Source of the DNA: Micromonosporaceae bacterium KJ-029
GTDB lineage: Bacteria > Actinomycetota > Actinomycetes > Mycobacteriales > Micromonosporaceae
Direction of reading: 5' to 3'
DNA: 64,000 nt
Assembly: GCA_005402585.1 (NCBI GenBank)
Contig: BIFP01000072.1
Location: forward strand, 62,001-126,000
This document shows, in pieces, positions 52,784 through 62,143 of the stretch. How positions within the stretch are numbered: the stretch's first letter is position 1; each line of letters begins with the position of its first letter. The notes under the pieces are model-generated. The model saw only the letters and a list, made by a program, of their open reading frames with translations. It searched no databases and was not told where the DNA came from. The translations under genes and the position numbers were made by a program.

Positions 52784-55700
52784 ATGAGCTCGGCCCAGGG
52801 GGGTGCGGACGGGAGCCATCCATCCGCGACGGACGGCATCCCTCCGCTGCTCGCGGCGGCGTTCGCTGGCGGCGGTGAGCTGGGCGCGCTGCTGCGCGAC
52901 CACGACTGGTCGGCCAGCCCGCTCGGCACCCCGGACCGCTGGCCCGCCGACCTGGCCAACGCGATCAGCACGATGCTCGCCTCCAAGGCACAGATCGTCA
53001 TGTTCTGGGGCGAGGAACTGCGCGCCTTCTACAACGACGCCTACCGGCCGACCATCGGCGACAAGCATCCGGCCGTCCTCGGCCAGCCCGGCCACGAGCA
53101 CTGGGCGGAGACCTGGGACGTGCTCGGGCCACTGCTGACCGGGGTGTTACGCAGTGGCGAGGCATACCAGGCGCAGGACCACCCCTTCCTGCTTGACCGG
53201 CACGGCTTCGTCGAGGACGTCTACTTCGACATCTCGTACGACCCGATCCGGGGCACGGACGGGTCGATCAACGGCGTGCTCTGCATCTGCAACGAGACCA
53301 CCGGCCGGGTGCTCGGCGAGCGTCGGCTCCGGACCCTGGCCGAACTCGGTTCGGAACTGGCCGAGCCGGGCAGCAGCGAGGAACTCGGTCGGGTCGCCGC
53401 AGCGGTGCTCGACCGGCACCGGCCGGACGTGCCGTTCGGGCTGCTCTACCTGCGCAACACCGACGGGGACCTGCGCCTGGCCGGGGTCAGCGGTGTCGAG
53501 ACCGGCGCCTTCGTTCTGCCCGCCCGGCTGGCCGAGATCGCGGCGACCGGCACCGGCGAGGTCGTGGCCGCGGCCGACCTGCTCGGGCAGGTGCCGGCCG
53601 GTGCCGCCGACGGGGCGGTGGTGCTACCGATCAGCGCGACCAACGAGCCGGCCGGCGTGCTGGTGCTGGGGGTGGCCCGCCGGCTGCCGTTCACCGACGA
53701 CTACCGCACCTTCTGCGAGCTGGTCGCCGCGCAGATCTCCCGCGCGGTCGGCAAGCAGCGGGCGTACGAGCAGGAGCGGGCCCGGGCCGCGGAGCTGACC
53801 GCCCTGGATCTGGCCAAGACCAACTTCTTCGCCAACGTGAGCCACGAGTTCCGGACCCCACTGACCCTGGTGCTCGGCCCGTTGGAGGACCTGCTCGCCG
53901 ACCCCGCGCTACCGGAGGCGTACGCGCCGCGGCTGGCCACGATGCACCGCAACGCGTTGCGGCTGCTGAAGCTGGTCAACACGGTGCTCGACTTCTCCCG
54001 GCTGGAGTCGGGACGGCTGGCCGCGCACTACGAGCCGACCGACCTGGCCGGTTACACGGGCCGGCTGGCCAGCACGTTCCGCTCCGCCGCCGAGCGCACC
54101 GGGCTGCGTCTGGTGGTGGACTGCCCGCCGCTGGCCGCGCCGGTCTACGTCGACCAGGAGATGTGGGAGAAGATCGTCCTCAACCTGCTCTCCAACGCCG
54201 TGAAGTTCACCTTCGACGGCGAGATCCGGATCCGGGTCCGGGAAATCGACGGGGTTGCCCGTCTGGAGGTCACCGACACCGGCGTGGGCATCGTCCCGGA
54301 CGAACTGCCACACGTCTTCGAGCGGTTCCACCGGGTGCCGGGGGTGCGCTCGCGCAGCCACGAGGGCACCGGCATCGGGTTGGCGCTGGTCCGCGAGCTG
54401 GTCGAGATGCACGGCGGACGGGTCACCGTGACCAGCCAGGTGGACCGGGGCACCAGTTTCGTCGTCACGGTCCCGTTCGGCTTCGGGCACCTGCCGGCCG
54501 AGCGGGTGGCCGGGGCCGACGGCACCGAGCACGAGCCGCGGCAGGCCCCGCTCTTCGTCGCCGAGGCCGCTCGGTGGAGCGGCGGCCCCGACCCGGGCAC
54601 ACCCGCCGCGGCCCCGATCAGGACACCCGCCGGTCCCGGCCCCGTCACCACGCCTGTCGCCTCCCCGGCCGCCGTCTCCGCACCGCCGCACCCGGTCGCG
54701 GGCACGGCCGTCCCGGCCGGCCGCATCCTGGTCGTCGACGACAACCCGGACCTGCGGGAGCACGTCACCCGGCTGCTCGCGCCGACCTGGGAGGTGGTGA
54801 CGGCCACCGACGGCGCCGACGCCCTGCGGCTGGCCACCGACACCACCTTCGACCTGGTGCTGACCGACGTGATGATGCCCCGGCTGGACGGCTACGGCCT
54901 GGTCGCCGCGCTGCGCGCGGACCCGCGTACCCGGTCCGTGCCGATCGTGCTGCTGTCGGCCCGTGCCGGCTCGGCCGCAGAGGTGGCCGGGCTGTCGGTC
55001 GGCGCCGACGACTACCTGACCAAGCCCTTCTCCGGGCAGGAGTTGATCGCCCGGGTCCGGGCCAACGTGGAACTCGGCCAGTTGCGCGGCCAGATCAACC
55101 GCAGGCTGCGGGCCCTCGCCGACGCGGCGGTCGCGGTGAACACCGCCCGCTCCACGGCCGACGTGCTCCAGGTCGCGGCCCGGCACGCGCTGAGCCTCGC
55201 CGAGGCCGGCCGGGTGGTGCTTTCCGCAGGCGGGACGCGCTACGAGGCCGACGGCGGTGGGGCCATCCCGGTCGAGCCGGCCTTCGTCCTGCCGTTGACC
55301 GGCGTCGCCGGCAAGCGGCTCGGCGAGCTGCGGGTGTGGCGGCCGGCCGCCGAGGACGCCGGCACCGACGAGGCCGCGTTGACCCAGCTCGCCCGGCTGG
55401 TCGGCGTACGCCTGGAGAACGCGCAGCTCTACGAGGCCGAACACCGGATCGCCACCACCCTGCAACACAGCCTGCTGCCCCGCACCCTGCCCCAGCTGCC
55501 CGGTGCCCTGGTGGCCAGCCGCTACCTGCCCGGAACGGCCGACGTCGAGGTCGGCGGCGACTGGTACGACGTGGTCGCCCGCGACGACGACGAACTCGTG
55601 CTGGTCATCGGCGACGTGGTCGGCAAGGGGGTGCCGGCGGCGGCCGCCATGGGCCAGCTCCGCAACGCGCTGCGCGCGTACGTGCTGGAGGGCTTCGACC

Positions 55701-56518
55701 CGGGCCAGTCGCTGACCCGACTCAACCGGCTGGTCGGGTCCACCGAGTCCCGCTCCTTCGCCACGGTGTTCTGCCTCTGGTTCAGCCCCCGCACGGGCCG
55801 CCTCCGGTACGCCAACGCCGGGCATCCCTGCCCGCTGCTGATCCGTGGCGACGACGTGGCGTTCCTGCACGAGGGTGCGCTCGGGCCACCGGTCGGCGCC
55901 ATCCCCGGCACGGAGTACGGGACGGCCTCCGGCGAGCTGCGGCCCGGCGACCGTCTCCTGCTCTACACCGACGGCCTGATCGAGGACCGGCGAATCGGCA
56001 TCGACGTCGCCCTGGCCCAACTGCGGGCCGACGCCACCCGGGCCGGAGACCACGTGGCGGACCTGGTCGACGCGGTCGTCGAGCGGGTCGCGGGCCGGCC
56101 CCGGCGCGACGATGTGGCGGTGCTCGCACTGGAGGCCGCCGAACTCGACCGTTTCGCGCTGCGGCTGCCCGCCGACCCCACCCGGCTGAGCGTGCTGCGC
56201 AAGCGGCTGGAGGACTTCCTCGTCGCGCACGGCGTGAGCGAGACGGACCTGTTCGACCTCACCGTGGCGGTCTCCGAGGCGGCAGCGAACGCCATCGAGC
56301 ATCCGGTCGATCCGGTGGAACCGACCATCGGGATCGAGGTGACCGTGGAGGACCGCATGGTGGTGGCGACCGTGCGGGACACCGGGCGGTGGCGGGAGTC
56401 GACCGGGTCGGGCTTCCGGGGACGGGGTCTTTCGCTGATCCGGGCACTCGGGGAGCTGTCGGTCAGCCGTACCCCGGAGGGGACGCAGGTCACCCTGCGT
56501 CGACGGCTGCAATCCTGA
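52784..56518 (+). CDS. Hybrid kinase with REC, SpoIIE phosphatase and RsbW-like domains
   Basis: A 1244-residue cytosolic signalling protein. In order: PAS-like sensor (about 60-170), GAF (about 185-335), HisKA (ANVSHEFRTPL, His354), HATPase_c (NLLSNAVKF at 467; DTGVGI; GTGIGLALV), a Pro/Ala linker and a receiver domain (VVDDNPD; phosphoacceptor Asp695 in LTDVMMP; Lys in TKPF). A GAF-like stretch (about 790-890) leads to a PP2C/SpoIIE phosphatase (VEVGGDWYDV, Asp926; GDVVGKG; DGLIEDR). An RsbW-type ATPase (AVSEAAANAIEH, Glu1165; RGRGLSLI) ends it. This is a two-component relay plus both enzymes of a partner switch. A STAS protein is encoded convergently. Confidence 0.92.
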   Translation: MSSAQGGADGSHPSATDGIPPLLAAAFAGGGELGALLRDHDWSASPLGTPDRWPADLANAISTMLASKAQIVMFWGEELRAFYNDAYRPTIGDKHPAVLGQPGHEHWAETWDVLGPLLTGVLRSGEAYQAQDHPFLLDRHGFVEDVYFDISYDPIRGTDGSINGVLCICNETTGRVLGERRLRTLAELGSELAEPGSSEELGRVAAAVLDRHRPDVPFGLLYLRNTDGDLRLAGVSGVETGAFVLPARLAEIAATGTGEVVAAADLLGQVPAGAADGAVVLPISATNEPAGVLVLGVARRLPFTDDYRTFCELVAAQISRAVGKQRAYEQERARAAELTALDLAKTNFFANVSHEFRTPLTLVLGPLEDLLADPALPEAYAPRLATMHRNALRLLKLVNTVLDFSRLESGRLAAHYEPTDLAGYTGRLASTFRSAAERTGLRLVVDCPPLAAPVYVDQEMWEKIVLNLLSNAVKFTFDGEIRIRVREIDGVARLEVTDTGVGIVPDELPHVFERFHRVPGVRSRSHEGTGIGLALVRELVEMHGGRVTVTSQVDRGTSFVVTVPFGFGHLPAERVAGADGTEHEPRQAPLFVAEAARWSGGPDPGTPAAAPIRTPAGPGPVTTPVASPAAVSAPPHPVAGTAVPAGRILVVDDNPDLREHVTRLLAPTWEVVTATDGADALRLATDTTFDLVLTDVMMPRLDGYGLVAALRADPRTRSVPIVLLSARAGSAAEVAGLSVGADDYLTKPFSGQELIARVRANVELGQLRGQINRRLRALADAAVAVNTARSTADVLQVAARHALSLAEAGRVVLSAGGTRYEADGGGAIPVEPAFVLPLTGVAGKRLGELRVWRPAAEDAGTDEAALTQLARLVGVRLENAQLYEAEHRIATTLQHSLLPRTLPQLPGALVASRYLPGTADVEVGGDWYDVVARDDDELVLVIGDVVGKGVPAAAAMGQLRNALRAYVLEGFDPGQSLTRLNRLVGSTESRSFATVFCLWFSPRTGRLRYANAGHPCPLLIRGDDVAFLHEGALGPPVGAIPGTEYGTASGELRPGDRLLLYTDGLIEDRRIGIDVALAQLRADATRAGDHVADLVDAVVERVAGRPRRDDVAVLALEAAELDRFALRLPADPTRLSVLRKRLEDFLVAHGVSETDLFDLTVAVSEAAANAIEHPVDPVEPTIGIEVTVEDRMVVATVRDTGRWRESTGSGFRGRGLSLIRALGELSVSRTPEGTQVTLRRRLQS

Positions 56519-56554
56519 GCCGGGGGCGCGCCGGCGGGCGGGTCAGGTGCGGGG

Positions 56555-56869
56555 TCAGCCGGAGTGCAGCCAGCGCTGCTCGCCCAGGCCGGCGATCTCC
56601 AGCACCCGGCTGACCTGCCGGGAGGGCAGCACCGTCAGCGCGTCCGGGTAGTGGCCGGCGAGCCGGACCACCGCCTGGATGGCCGCCGAGTCGAAGAAGG
56701 TCACCGCGCGCAGGTCGAGCGTCACCCGGGTGGCCGGCTCGCGCAGTACGGTCTGGAGCATGGTGTCGGCGGTCGCCATGTCGACCTCGCCGGTGACCAC
56801 CACCCGGCGGTGATCACCGTCGGTCTCCGCGCTGGCGGAGAAGACGGGAGATGTTCCCCCTTGATCCAC
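56555..56869 (-). CDS. STAS-domain anti-sigma-factor antagonist
   Basis: A 104-residue single-domain STAS protein: RVVVTGEVDMATADTML, then RVTLDLRAVTFFDSAAIQAV with the phosphorylatable Ser in DSAAI, and a final helix. Antagonists of this kind bind RsbW-type kinases and are released or captured by phosphorylation. It ends 36 nt from the giant kinase gene on the opposite strand and is the obvious candidate partner for its RsbW- and SpoIIE-like domains. GTG 56869 is the best start; the frame is open far upstream through map. Confidence 0.83.
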   Translation of the reverse strand: MDQGGTSPVFSASAETDGDHRRVVVTGEVDMATADTMLQTVLREPATRVTLDLRAVTFFDSAAIQAVVRLAGHYPDALTVLPSRQVSRVLEIAGLGEQRWLHSG

Positions 56870-56951
56870 GCAGACACCTTGACACAGTGACCCTGGTGGG
56901 GCAACAACCGTCGGCCACGGACGGTGGTGGGGGTCACCGGGCGGTCGGCGA

Positions 56952-56957
56952 TAGGCT
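56952..56957 (+). promoter_or_regulatory. Leaderless-type -10 box for map
   Basis: TAGGCT at 56952-56957, then TGCGGC, then ATG 56964. No ribosome site precedes the ATG. Confidence 0.55.
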
Positions 56958-56963
56958 TGCGGC

Positions 56964-57821
56964 ATGACCGTCCGTGCGCCGTTGACCCCAGGAACGCTCT
57001 CTCCGTGGCGGCCGGTGCCCGCCCACATCGCGCGACCGGAGTACGTCGGCAAGAAGGCACCCCGGCCGTGGCAGGGGTCGCACGTGCAGACCCCGGAGAC
57101 CGTCGAGAAGATGCGCGTGGCGGGGCGGATCGCCGCCCAGGCCGTGCAGCTGGCGGGGGAGCACTGCAAGCCCGGCGTGACCACGGACGAGATCGACCGG
57201 GTGGTGCACGAGTTCCTGATCGACAACGGCGCCTACCCGTCGACGCTGGGCTACAAGGGCTTCCCGAAGTCCTGCTGCACCAGCCTCAACGAGGTGATCT
57301 GCCACGGCATCCCCGACTCGACGGTGCTGGCCGACGGCGACATCATCAACGTCGACGTCACCGCGTACGTCGGCGGGGTGCACGGCGACACGGACGCGAC
57401 CTTCTGTGTCGGTGAGGTCAGCGAGGAGGCCCGGCTGCTGGTCGAGCGGACCCACGAGGCGATGATGCGGGGCATCCGCGCCGTCGCCCCGGGCCGGCAG
57501 ATCAACGTCATCGGCCGGGTCATCGAGTCGTACGCGAAGCGTTTCGGCTACGGCGTGGTGCGGGACTTCACCGGCCACGGCATCGGCGAGTCCTTCCACA
57601 GCGGGCTCTACGTGCCGCACTACGACAGCCCCCGCCCCACCGACGTGATGGAGCCGGGGATGACCTTCACCATCGAGCCGATGATCACTCTCGGCACCTA
57701 CCAGTACGACCTCTGGGACGACGGTTGGACGGTGGTCACCAAGGACCGGAGGTGGACCGCCCAGTTCGAGCACACCGTCCTGGTGACCGAGGACGGCCAC
57801 GAGATCCTGACGCTGCCGTGA
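56964..57821 (+). CDS. map: Methionine aminopeptidase, type I
   Basis: Removes the initiator Met from nascent proteins. The 285-residue product has the MetAP1 metal ligands in NVDVTAYVGGVHGDTDATF, in FTGHGIGESFH and in TIEPM, plus the final Glu in QFEHTVLVTEDG. A 40-residue N-terminal extension with PxxPxxI (PAHIARPEYVGKKAP) is typical of the actinobacterial MapB form that interacts with ribosomes. It overlaps the next gene by 4 nt. Confidence 0.95.
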   Translation: MTVRAPLTPGTLSPWRPVPAHIARPEYVGKKAPRPWQGSHVQTPETVEKMRVAGRIAAQAVQLAGEHCKPGVTTDEIDRVVHEFLIDNGAYPSTLGYKGFPKSCCTSLNEVICHGIPDSTVLADGDIINVDVTAYVGGVHGDTDATFCVGEVSEEARLLVERTHEAMMRGIRAVAPGRQINVIGRVIESYAKRFGYGVVRDFTGHGIGESFHSGLYVPHYDSPRPTDVMEPGMTFTIEPMITLGTYQYDLWDDGWTVVTKDRRWTAQFEHTVLVTEDGHEILTLP

Positions 57822-58534
57822 CCGACACCCCGGCCGCGCTGCGGGAGGCGCACCACGCGGACGTGTCCGGCGGCTGGCTGCGCCCGGCGGTCTTCGGCGC
57901 GATGGACGGCCTGGTCACCAACATCGCCCTGATCGCGGGCGTCGGCGGCGGCGGGGTCTCGCCGCGCAACATCGTGCTCACCGGTACGGCCGGCCTGGTC
58001 GCCGGTGCGATCTCGATGGCGCTCGGGGAGTACACGAGCGTCCGGTCGGCCAACGAGCAGCTCGCCGCCGAGGTGGCCAAGGAACGGCGCGAGCTGGAGC
58101 GTCATCCCGAGGCCGAGGCCCGGGAACTGGCCCAGCTCTGGGTCGCCCGCGGCCTGCCGGAGGATCTCGCCATCCAGGTCGCCGAGGCGGTTCGGGAGAA
58201 CCCGGAGCAGGCCCTGCGGATGCACATCCAGGAGGAGTTGGGCGTCAACCCGGACGAGCAACCCGATCCGTGGACCGCGGCGTTCTCGTCGTTCCTCTGC
58301 TTCTCCGTCGGCGCGCTGGTACCGCTGCTGCCGTACCTGTTCGGCGCGACCAGCCTGGCCCTGGCCCTGGCGGTGGGCGGGCTCGGGCTCTTCGTCGCCG
58401 GTGCGGTCGTCTCCCGGTTCACCAACCGCCGGTGGTGGTCCGGCGGGCTGCGCCAGCTGCTGATGGGTGCCGCCGCCGCGGCGGCGACCTACCTGATCGG
58501 CGCGTTGATCGGCATCCAGGGCGGGCTCGGCTGA
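57818..58534 (+). CDS. VIT1/CCC1 family metal transporter
   Basis: A 238-residue membrane protein. Two N-terminal segments carry AVFGAMDGLVTNIALIAG and GLVAGAISMALGEYTSVRS, the signature of VIT1/CCC1 iron or manganese transporters. A charged cytoplasmic stretch with many Glu (about 75-125) is the metal-binding loop, and three C-terminal segments follow. Metal specificity is not readable. GTG 57818 overlaps the map stop in a GTGA junction. Confidence 0.88.
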   Translation: MTDTPAALREAHHADVSGGWLRPAVFGAMDGLVTNIALIAGVGGGGVSPRNIVLTGTAGLVAGAISMALGEYTSVRSANEQLAAEVAKERRELERHPEAEARELAQLWVARGLPEDLAIQVAEAVRENPEQALRMHIQEELGVNPDEQPDPWTAAFSSFLCFSVGALVPLLPYLFGATSLALALAVGGLGLFVAGAVVSRFTNRRWWSGGLRQLLMGAAAAAATYLIGALIGIQGGLG

Positions 58535-58546
58535 CGGTCAGCCCGC
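58521..58546. terminator. Hairpin between VIT1-type and nucleotidyltransferase genes
   Basis: GCGGGCT (58521-58527) with AGCCCGC (58540-58546) or, alternatively, GGCTGA with TCAGCC. It overlaps the stop codon and lies between convergent genes. Confidence 0.5.
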
Positions 58547-58555
58547 CCGGGGTGC

Positions 58556-59284
58556 TCAGCCGTCGAGGAGGTCGTCGACGGTGCCGTCGACCGGGCGGCC
58601 CCGGGCGGTGAGTTCCGCGGACTGGCGGGCCAGCACCTCGCCCACCTCGGTCATGTCCGCCCCGGCCAGCCCGGTCCGCCGGACCGCGTCTCCCCGGTCC
58701 CGAAAGTAGGTGCGGCTGAGCAGGCCGTTCACCGTCGCTGCGGCCAACCGGGCCTCGCCGAGCATCAGCAGCGCCTGGTCCGTCTCGTACCACTCGGCGA
58801 GCCGGGCGGCCCGGGCGTGCGCGGCGCTGCCCCGGTACCAGGCCGTGCGGGCGGCCGTGGTGAACTCGGCCGGGCGGGCCCGGGCCAGCCGGCCGAGGTG
58901 CTCGTCGCGCAGGGTACGCAGCCACCCCGTCGGGTCGTGCAACGCCCGGGTGGTCACGCAGCGGTCGGCGGTCAGCGGCCACCGCGAGGTCAGCTGCCGG
59001 GCCTGGCGTAGGCGTTCCTCGGCGGCGACCACGGTCAGCTCGACCAGCACGCCGTCCACCCGGCGGGTGGTCGAGGGTGGCCCCGTGCCGGGCCGGTAGG
59101 TGACCACCAGCAGCCCGACCTCGCCGTCCCCGCCGCCGTCGTCGTCGCCGTGGGCCAGCGGGCCGTGCACGGCCACGGCGAGCACGTCGGCCGGGAAGCG
59201 CCGCCGCAGGGCCTCGTCGACGCGTTCGGCCACGGCCCACCGCGGATCGTCCCGGTGCTCCTGGACATCGTCCACGCCGACCAC
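58556..59284 (-). CDS. Nucleotidyltransferase-like protein
   Basis: About 240 residues. The N-terminal part VLAVAVHGPLAHGDDDGGGDGEVGLLVV resembles the nucleotidyltransferase motif (GS...DxDxxV) but with the Ser replaced by Pro and one Asp missing, so activity is doubtful. The C-terminal helical part (ALLMLGEARLAAATVNGLL) resembles kanamycin-nucleotidyltransferase-type proteins. The start is uncertain: GTG 59284 is used, but the frame is open to 59341 and a TAGGGT box lies at 59347-59342. Confidence 0.55.
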   Translation of the reverse strand: MVGVDDVQEHRDDPRWAVAERVDEALRRRFPADVLAVAVHGPLAHGDDDGGGDGEVGLLVVTYRPGTGPPSTTRRVDGVLVELTVVAAEERLRQARQLTSRWPLTADRCVTTRALHDPTGWLRTLRDEHLGRLARARPAEFTTAARTAWYRGSAAHARAARLAEWYETDQALLMLGEARLAAATVNGLLSRTYFRDRGDAVRRTGLAGADMTEVGEVLARQSAELTARGRPVDGTVDDLLDG

Positions 59285-59401
59285 CCCGAGATCGCGCCAC
59301 CGCCCACACCGTCGCCGGGAGTGACGACCCGGCCACCGCACACCCTAGTGCGGCCGTCCCGCTCGTCCGGTGTGCCGCGCCCGACGCGGCGAGCCGGCCG
59401 A

Positions 59402-62143
59402 TCAGTCCAGGCGACGTTCCACCGGCAGCCGCGATCGGGTGAGCAGCGCCGCCCCGAGCATCGCCACCAGGGGTACCGCGACCAGTACGCCGAGGGTGAG
59501 CCAGGGGACCATGATCGGGTACGGCGTTTGGCTCGGCCAGGCGTCGGCGTACCGCTCGTTGGTGAAGGTCAGGATGATCCCCGCCGAGCCGAGGCCGGCG
59601 ACGATGCCCAGTGCCGAGCCGAGCACGGCGATCACGCCGGCCTGGCAGAGCGACAGCAGGCGGCGCACGCCCGGACCGGCCCCGACCGCGGCGAGGGTGG
59701 ACAGATCGACCCGGCCCTCGGCTGCGGCGAGGCCGGTGGCAATGCCCGCGGCACCCATGGTGACCAGCGCGGAGACCCCGGCCAGCAACAGCAGCACTGG
59801 CTGGTTGCCACCGAAGCCCCGGCTGTTCTCGAACTCCACCCCTACCGACCCGAGCGGGCGGAGTGCGGCGATGAACCGGTTCTGGCTGTCCCGCCCCGGC
59901 GGCTCGCCGGCGTCGATCGCCCAGCCGATCTGCCGGGTCGCGAGATCGAGCCGATCGGCCGCGGCCGGGGAGAGCAGTAGCCACTTCTCGGCGATTCCCG
60001 TGCTCAGCGCGTGACCGGGCACGGTCGCGCTGTCGGTGGTCCGCACCGCGTCCCCGGGGTTGCGCTGGATCCGGATGTCCAGTCGGCCGTCCTCCAGGTA
60101 GCGCGGGTCGGTCACCACCGCCCCACCGGCCCGCAGCATGGCTGTGGCGGCGGCGAGGTCGTCCGGGTCGGCCCCGGTGAGGATCGGCAGCGCCGCCCCG
60201 TTGTCCACGGCCACCCGGAGGTACGAGCCGTAGTAGTAGCTGTCGGCGAAGCCCTGACATCGGTGGTCGGACCGGGCCCGGCGCTGGTCGGCCGCGCTGA
60301 GCGGCTCGTCCGGCCGCCATGGGCAGGCCCGCTCGGCCGGCAACTCGGCCATCACGACGCAGGCGTCGAACTCCGGCCGGCACCCGGCCACGACCAGCGG
60401 GGCTATCGCACCGGCATCGAGGTGCTCGCGGGCCGGTCCGGCGATCTCGGCGAGGGTGGGCAGGGTGTCCGAGCCGAGATCGCCGCCGGCCGTGACCAGC
60501 ACGGCCCGGTCCGGCAGGCTGGGCTGGTAGCGCTGGTCGTTGCGGGCGTCTTCGCTGGCCAGCAGGACCCCGAGGGCGACGCTGCCGGCGACCGCGGCCA
60601 TCACCGCGGAGATGGCCGGCGCGGCCGAGGAGCGGTTGCGGCTGGCGTCGCGTACCGCGATCCGCGGTGCCAGCGGGAGGAACCGGCCGAGCCGGGCCAG
60701 CAGACCGATGAGCGTCGGGGTGGCGAAGACCAGGCCGAGTTCGCCCAGGACCAGCCCGGCGAGGATGATCGACTGCGAGGTCACCACCGCCCCGAGCGCG
60801 GCCACGCCGGCCCCACCGGTGGCCAGCAGCACGCCGATGGTCAGCCACCGGCGCCGGTGCGTGGGCGGTGTCCGCCGACCGGCGAGCCCGGCCACCACGT
60901 CCTGCCGGGCGGCCGTCCAGGCCGGCGCCAGCGCGGCCAGCACCCCGGCGAGCACCGCGACCAGCGCGATCACGGCGAGGGCCGCCGGCCAGACGCGGTA
61001 CCCGCCGAACCGGTGCTGGAAGACGTACTGCTCGACCAGCGGCCGGGCGGCGAACGCCGTGGCCACGCCGAGCACGACCCCGGTCGCGGCGCCCACACAG
61101 CCCAGTACGACGCCGTCGGCGAGCACGACCCGGCGCAGCTGCCCGGCGTCACCACCGGCCACCGCGACCAGCGCGAGTTCCCGCCGCCGCCGCCGTACGC
61201 CGACGGCGAAGGCCGGGCCGACCAGCAGCACCACCTCGAGCAGGCCGAGCCCGCCGACCAGCACACCGGTGCCGACGTCCTCCGCGTCCAGTCCGGAGGG
61301 CATCGGCCCGGTGGGGGTGAACTGCTCCGTGGGTGGCGCGGGCACCCGGGCGCCGACCACGACACCGTGCTGGTTGAGGCGGTGGAAGAGTTCGTCGGTG
61401 ACCGGTCCGGGTAGGTCGGCCAGGAACGTGGCTTCGGCATACGGTTCCGGCGGCGGCGCCCCGGCCGGATGCAGGGTGACCATCGGGGCCAGCTGCTCGG
61501 GTAGTTCGACCAGTCCGACGACAGTCCAGGTACGCGAGCCGTCTCCGGCAGTGATCGAATCGCCGATGTCGACCCGGAGGCTGCGCCGGGCGGCCAGGTT
61601 CACCGCGATCTCGTCGGCCGCGGCCGGTACCCGGCCGGCGTGGATCCGGGTGAGCCCCCGCCCGATCGGGTCGGTGAGGTCGATCACGGCGGCGGAGACG
61701 TCCTCACGGACCCGGTCCCCGTCCCGGGCGGTGAACGGCACCCAGCGGCGGATCGGGAGGAGCCGGCTGCCCGCCGGGAGCAGTTCGGTGACCTCGTCCG
61801 TGCTGACCTGCCCCGGGAACGGCTCGTCGGCCTCCTCCGAGGATGACCAGCCGTCCCCGGTGGGGCTCTGCGTCACGGGGGAGCGGGACACCACCCGCAG
61901 TTCCGCGTCGGCGGTCCCGAGCCGGCGCTCCAGGGTCTCGGCCTGAGTCAGCTCAGCCATGTCGATGCTGGCCGCGAGGAAGGTGAGGGCCAGCACGGGC
62001 AGGATGATCATCGCCAGCACCAGGGCGGTACGGCCGCGAGCCCGTCGCGCCTCCCGGCGGGCGATCCGCAGCGCGGCCCGCCACGACCCGACCGTCTCGG
62101 CCAGTCGTGCGCTCCGGAGTGGCGGTGGCGGCTCGCCGCTCAC
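59402..62143 (-). CDS. FtsX-like ABC transporter permease (MacB type)
   Basis: A 913-residue permease with two FtsX modules: a signal-anchor-like first helix (ALVLAMIILPVLALTFLA), a large external domain (about 60-270), helices around 285-440, further helices around 450-540, a second external domain (about 545-720) and three final helices. Such permeases with their ATPase move lipoproteins, peptides or antibiotics mechanically from the membrane. The start ATG 62143 overlaps the ATPase stop. Substrate unknown; PadR control suggests induction by an envelope-active compound. Confidence 0.88.
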   Translation of the reverse strand: MSGEPPPPLRSARLAETVGSWRAALRIARREARRARGRTALVLAMIILPVLALTFLAASIDMAELTQAETLERRLGTADAELRVVSRSPVTQSPTGDGWSSSEEADEPFPGQVSTDEVTELLPAGSRLLPIRRWVPFTARDGDRVREDVSAAVIDLTDPIGRGLTRIHAGRVPAAADEIAVNLAARRSLRVDIGDSITAGDGSRTWTVVGLVELPEQLAPMVTLHPAGAPPPEPYAEATFLADLPGPVTDELFHRLNQHGVVVGARVPAPPTEQFTPTGPMPSGLDAEDVGTGVLVGGLGLLEVVLLVGPAFAVGVRRRRRELALVAVAGGDAGQLRRVVLADGVVLGCVGAATGVVLGVATAFAARPLVEQYVFQHRFGGYRVWPAALAVIALVAVLAGVLAALAPAWTAARQDVVAGLAGRRTPPTHRRRWLTIGVLLATGGAGVAALGAVVTSQSIILAGLVLGELGLVFATPTLIGLLARLGRFLPLAPRIAVRDASRNRSSAAPAISAVMAAVAGSVALGVLLASEDARNDQRYQPSLPDRAVLVTAGGDLGSDTLPTLAEIAGPAREHLDAGAIAPLVVAGCRPEFDACVVMAELPAERACPWRPDEPLSAADQRRARSDHRCQGFADSYYYGSYLRVAVDNGAALPILTGADPDDLAAATAMLRAGGAVVTDPRYLEDGRLDIRIQRNPGDAVRTTDSATVPGHALSTGIAEKWLLLSPAAADRLDLATRQIGWAIDAGEPPGRDSQNRFIAALRPLGSVGVEFENSRGFGGNQPVLLLLAGVSALVTMGAAGIATGLAAAEGRVDLSTLAAVGAGPGVRRLLSLCQAGVIAVLGSALGIVAGLGSAGIILTFTNERYADAWPSQTPYPIMVPWLTLGVLVAVPLVAMLGAALLTRSRLPVERRLD

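Noticed and set aside
53909..56512. 867-residue minus-strand open frame opposite the giant kinase
   Set aside because: No domain, composition typical of shadows, and the plus-strand frame has all catalytic motifs.
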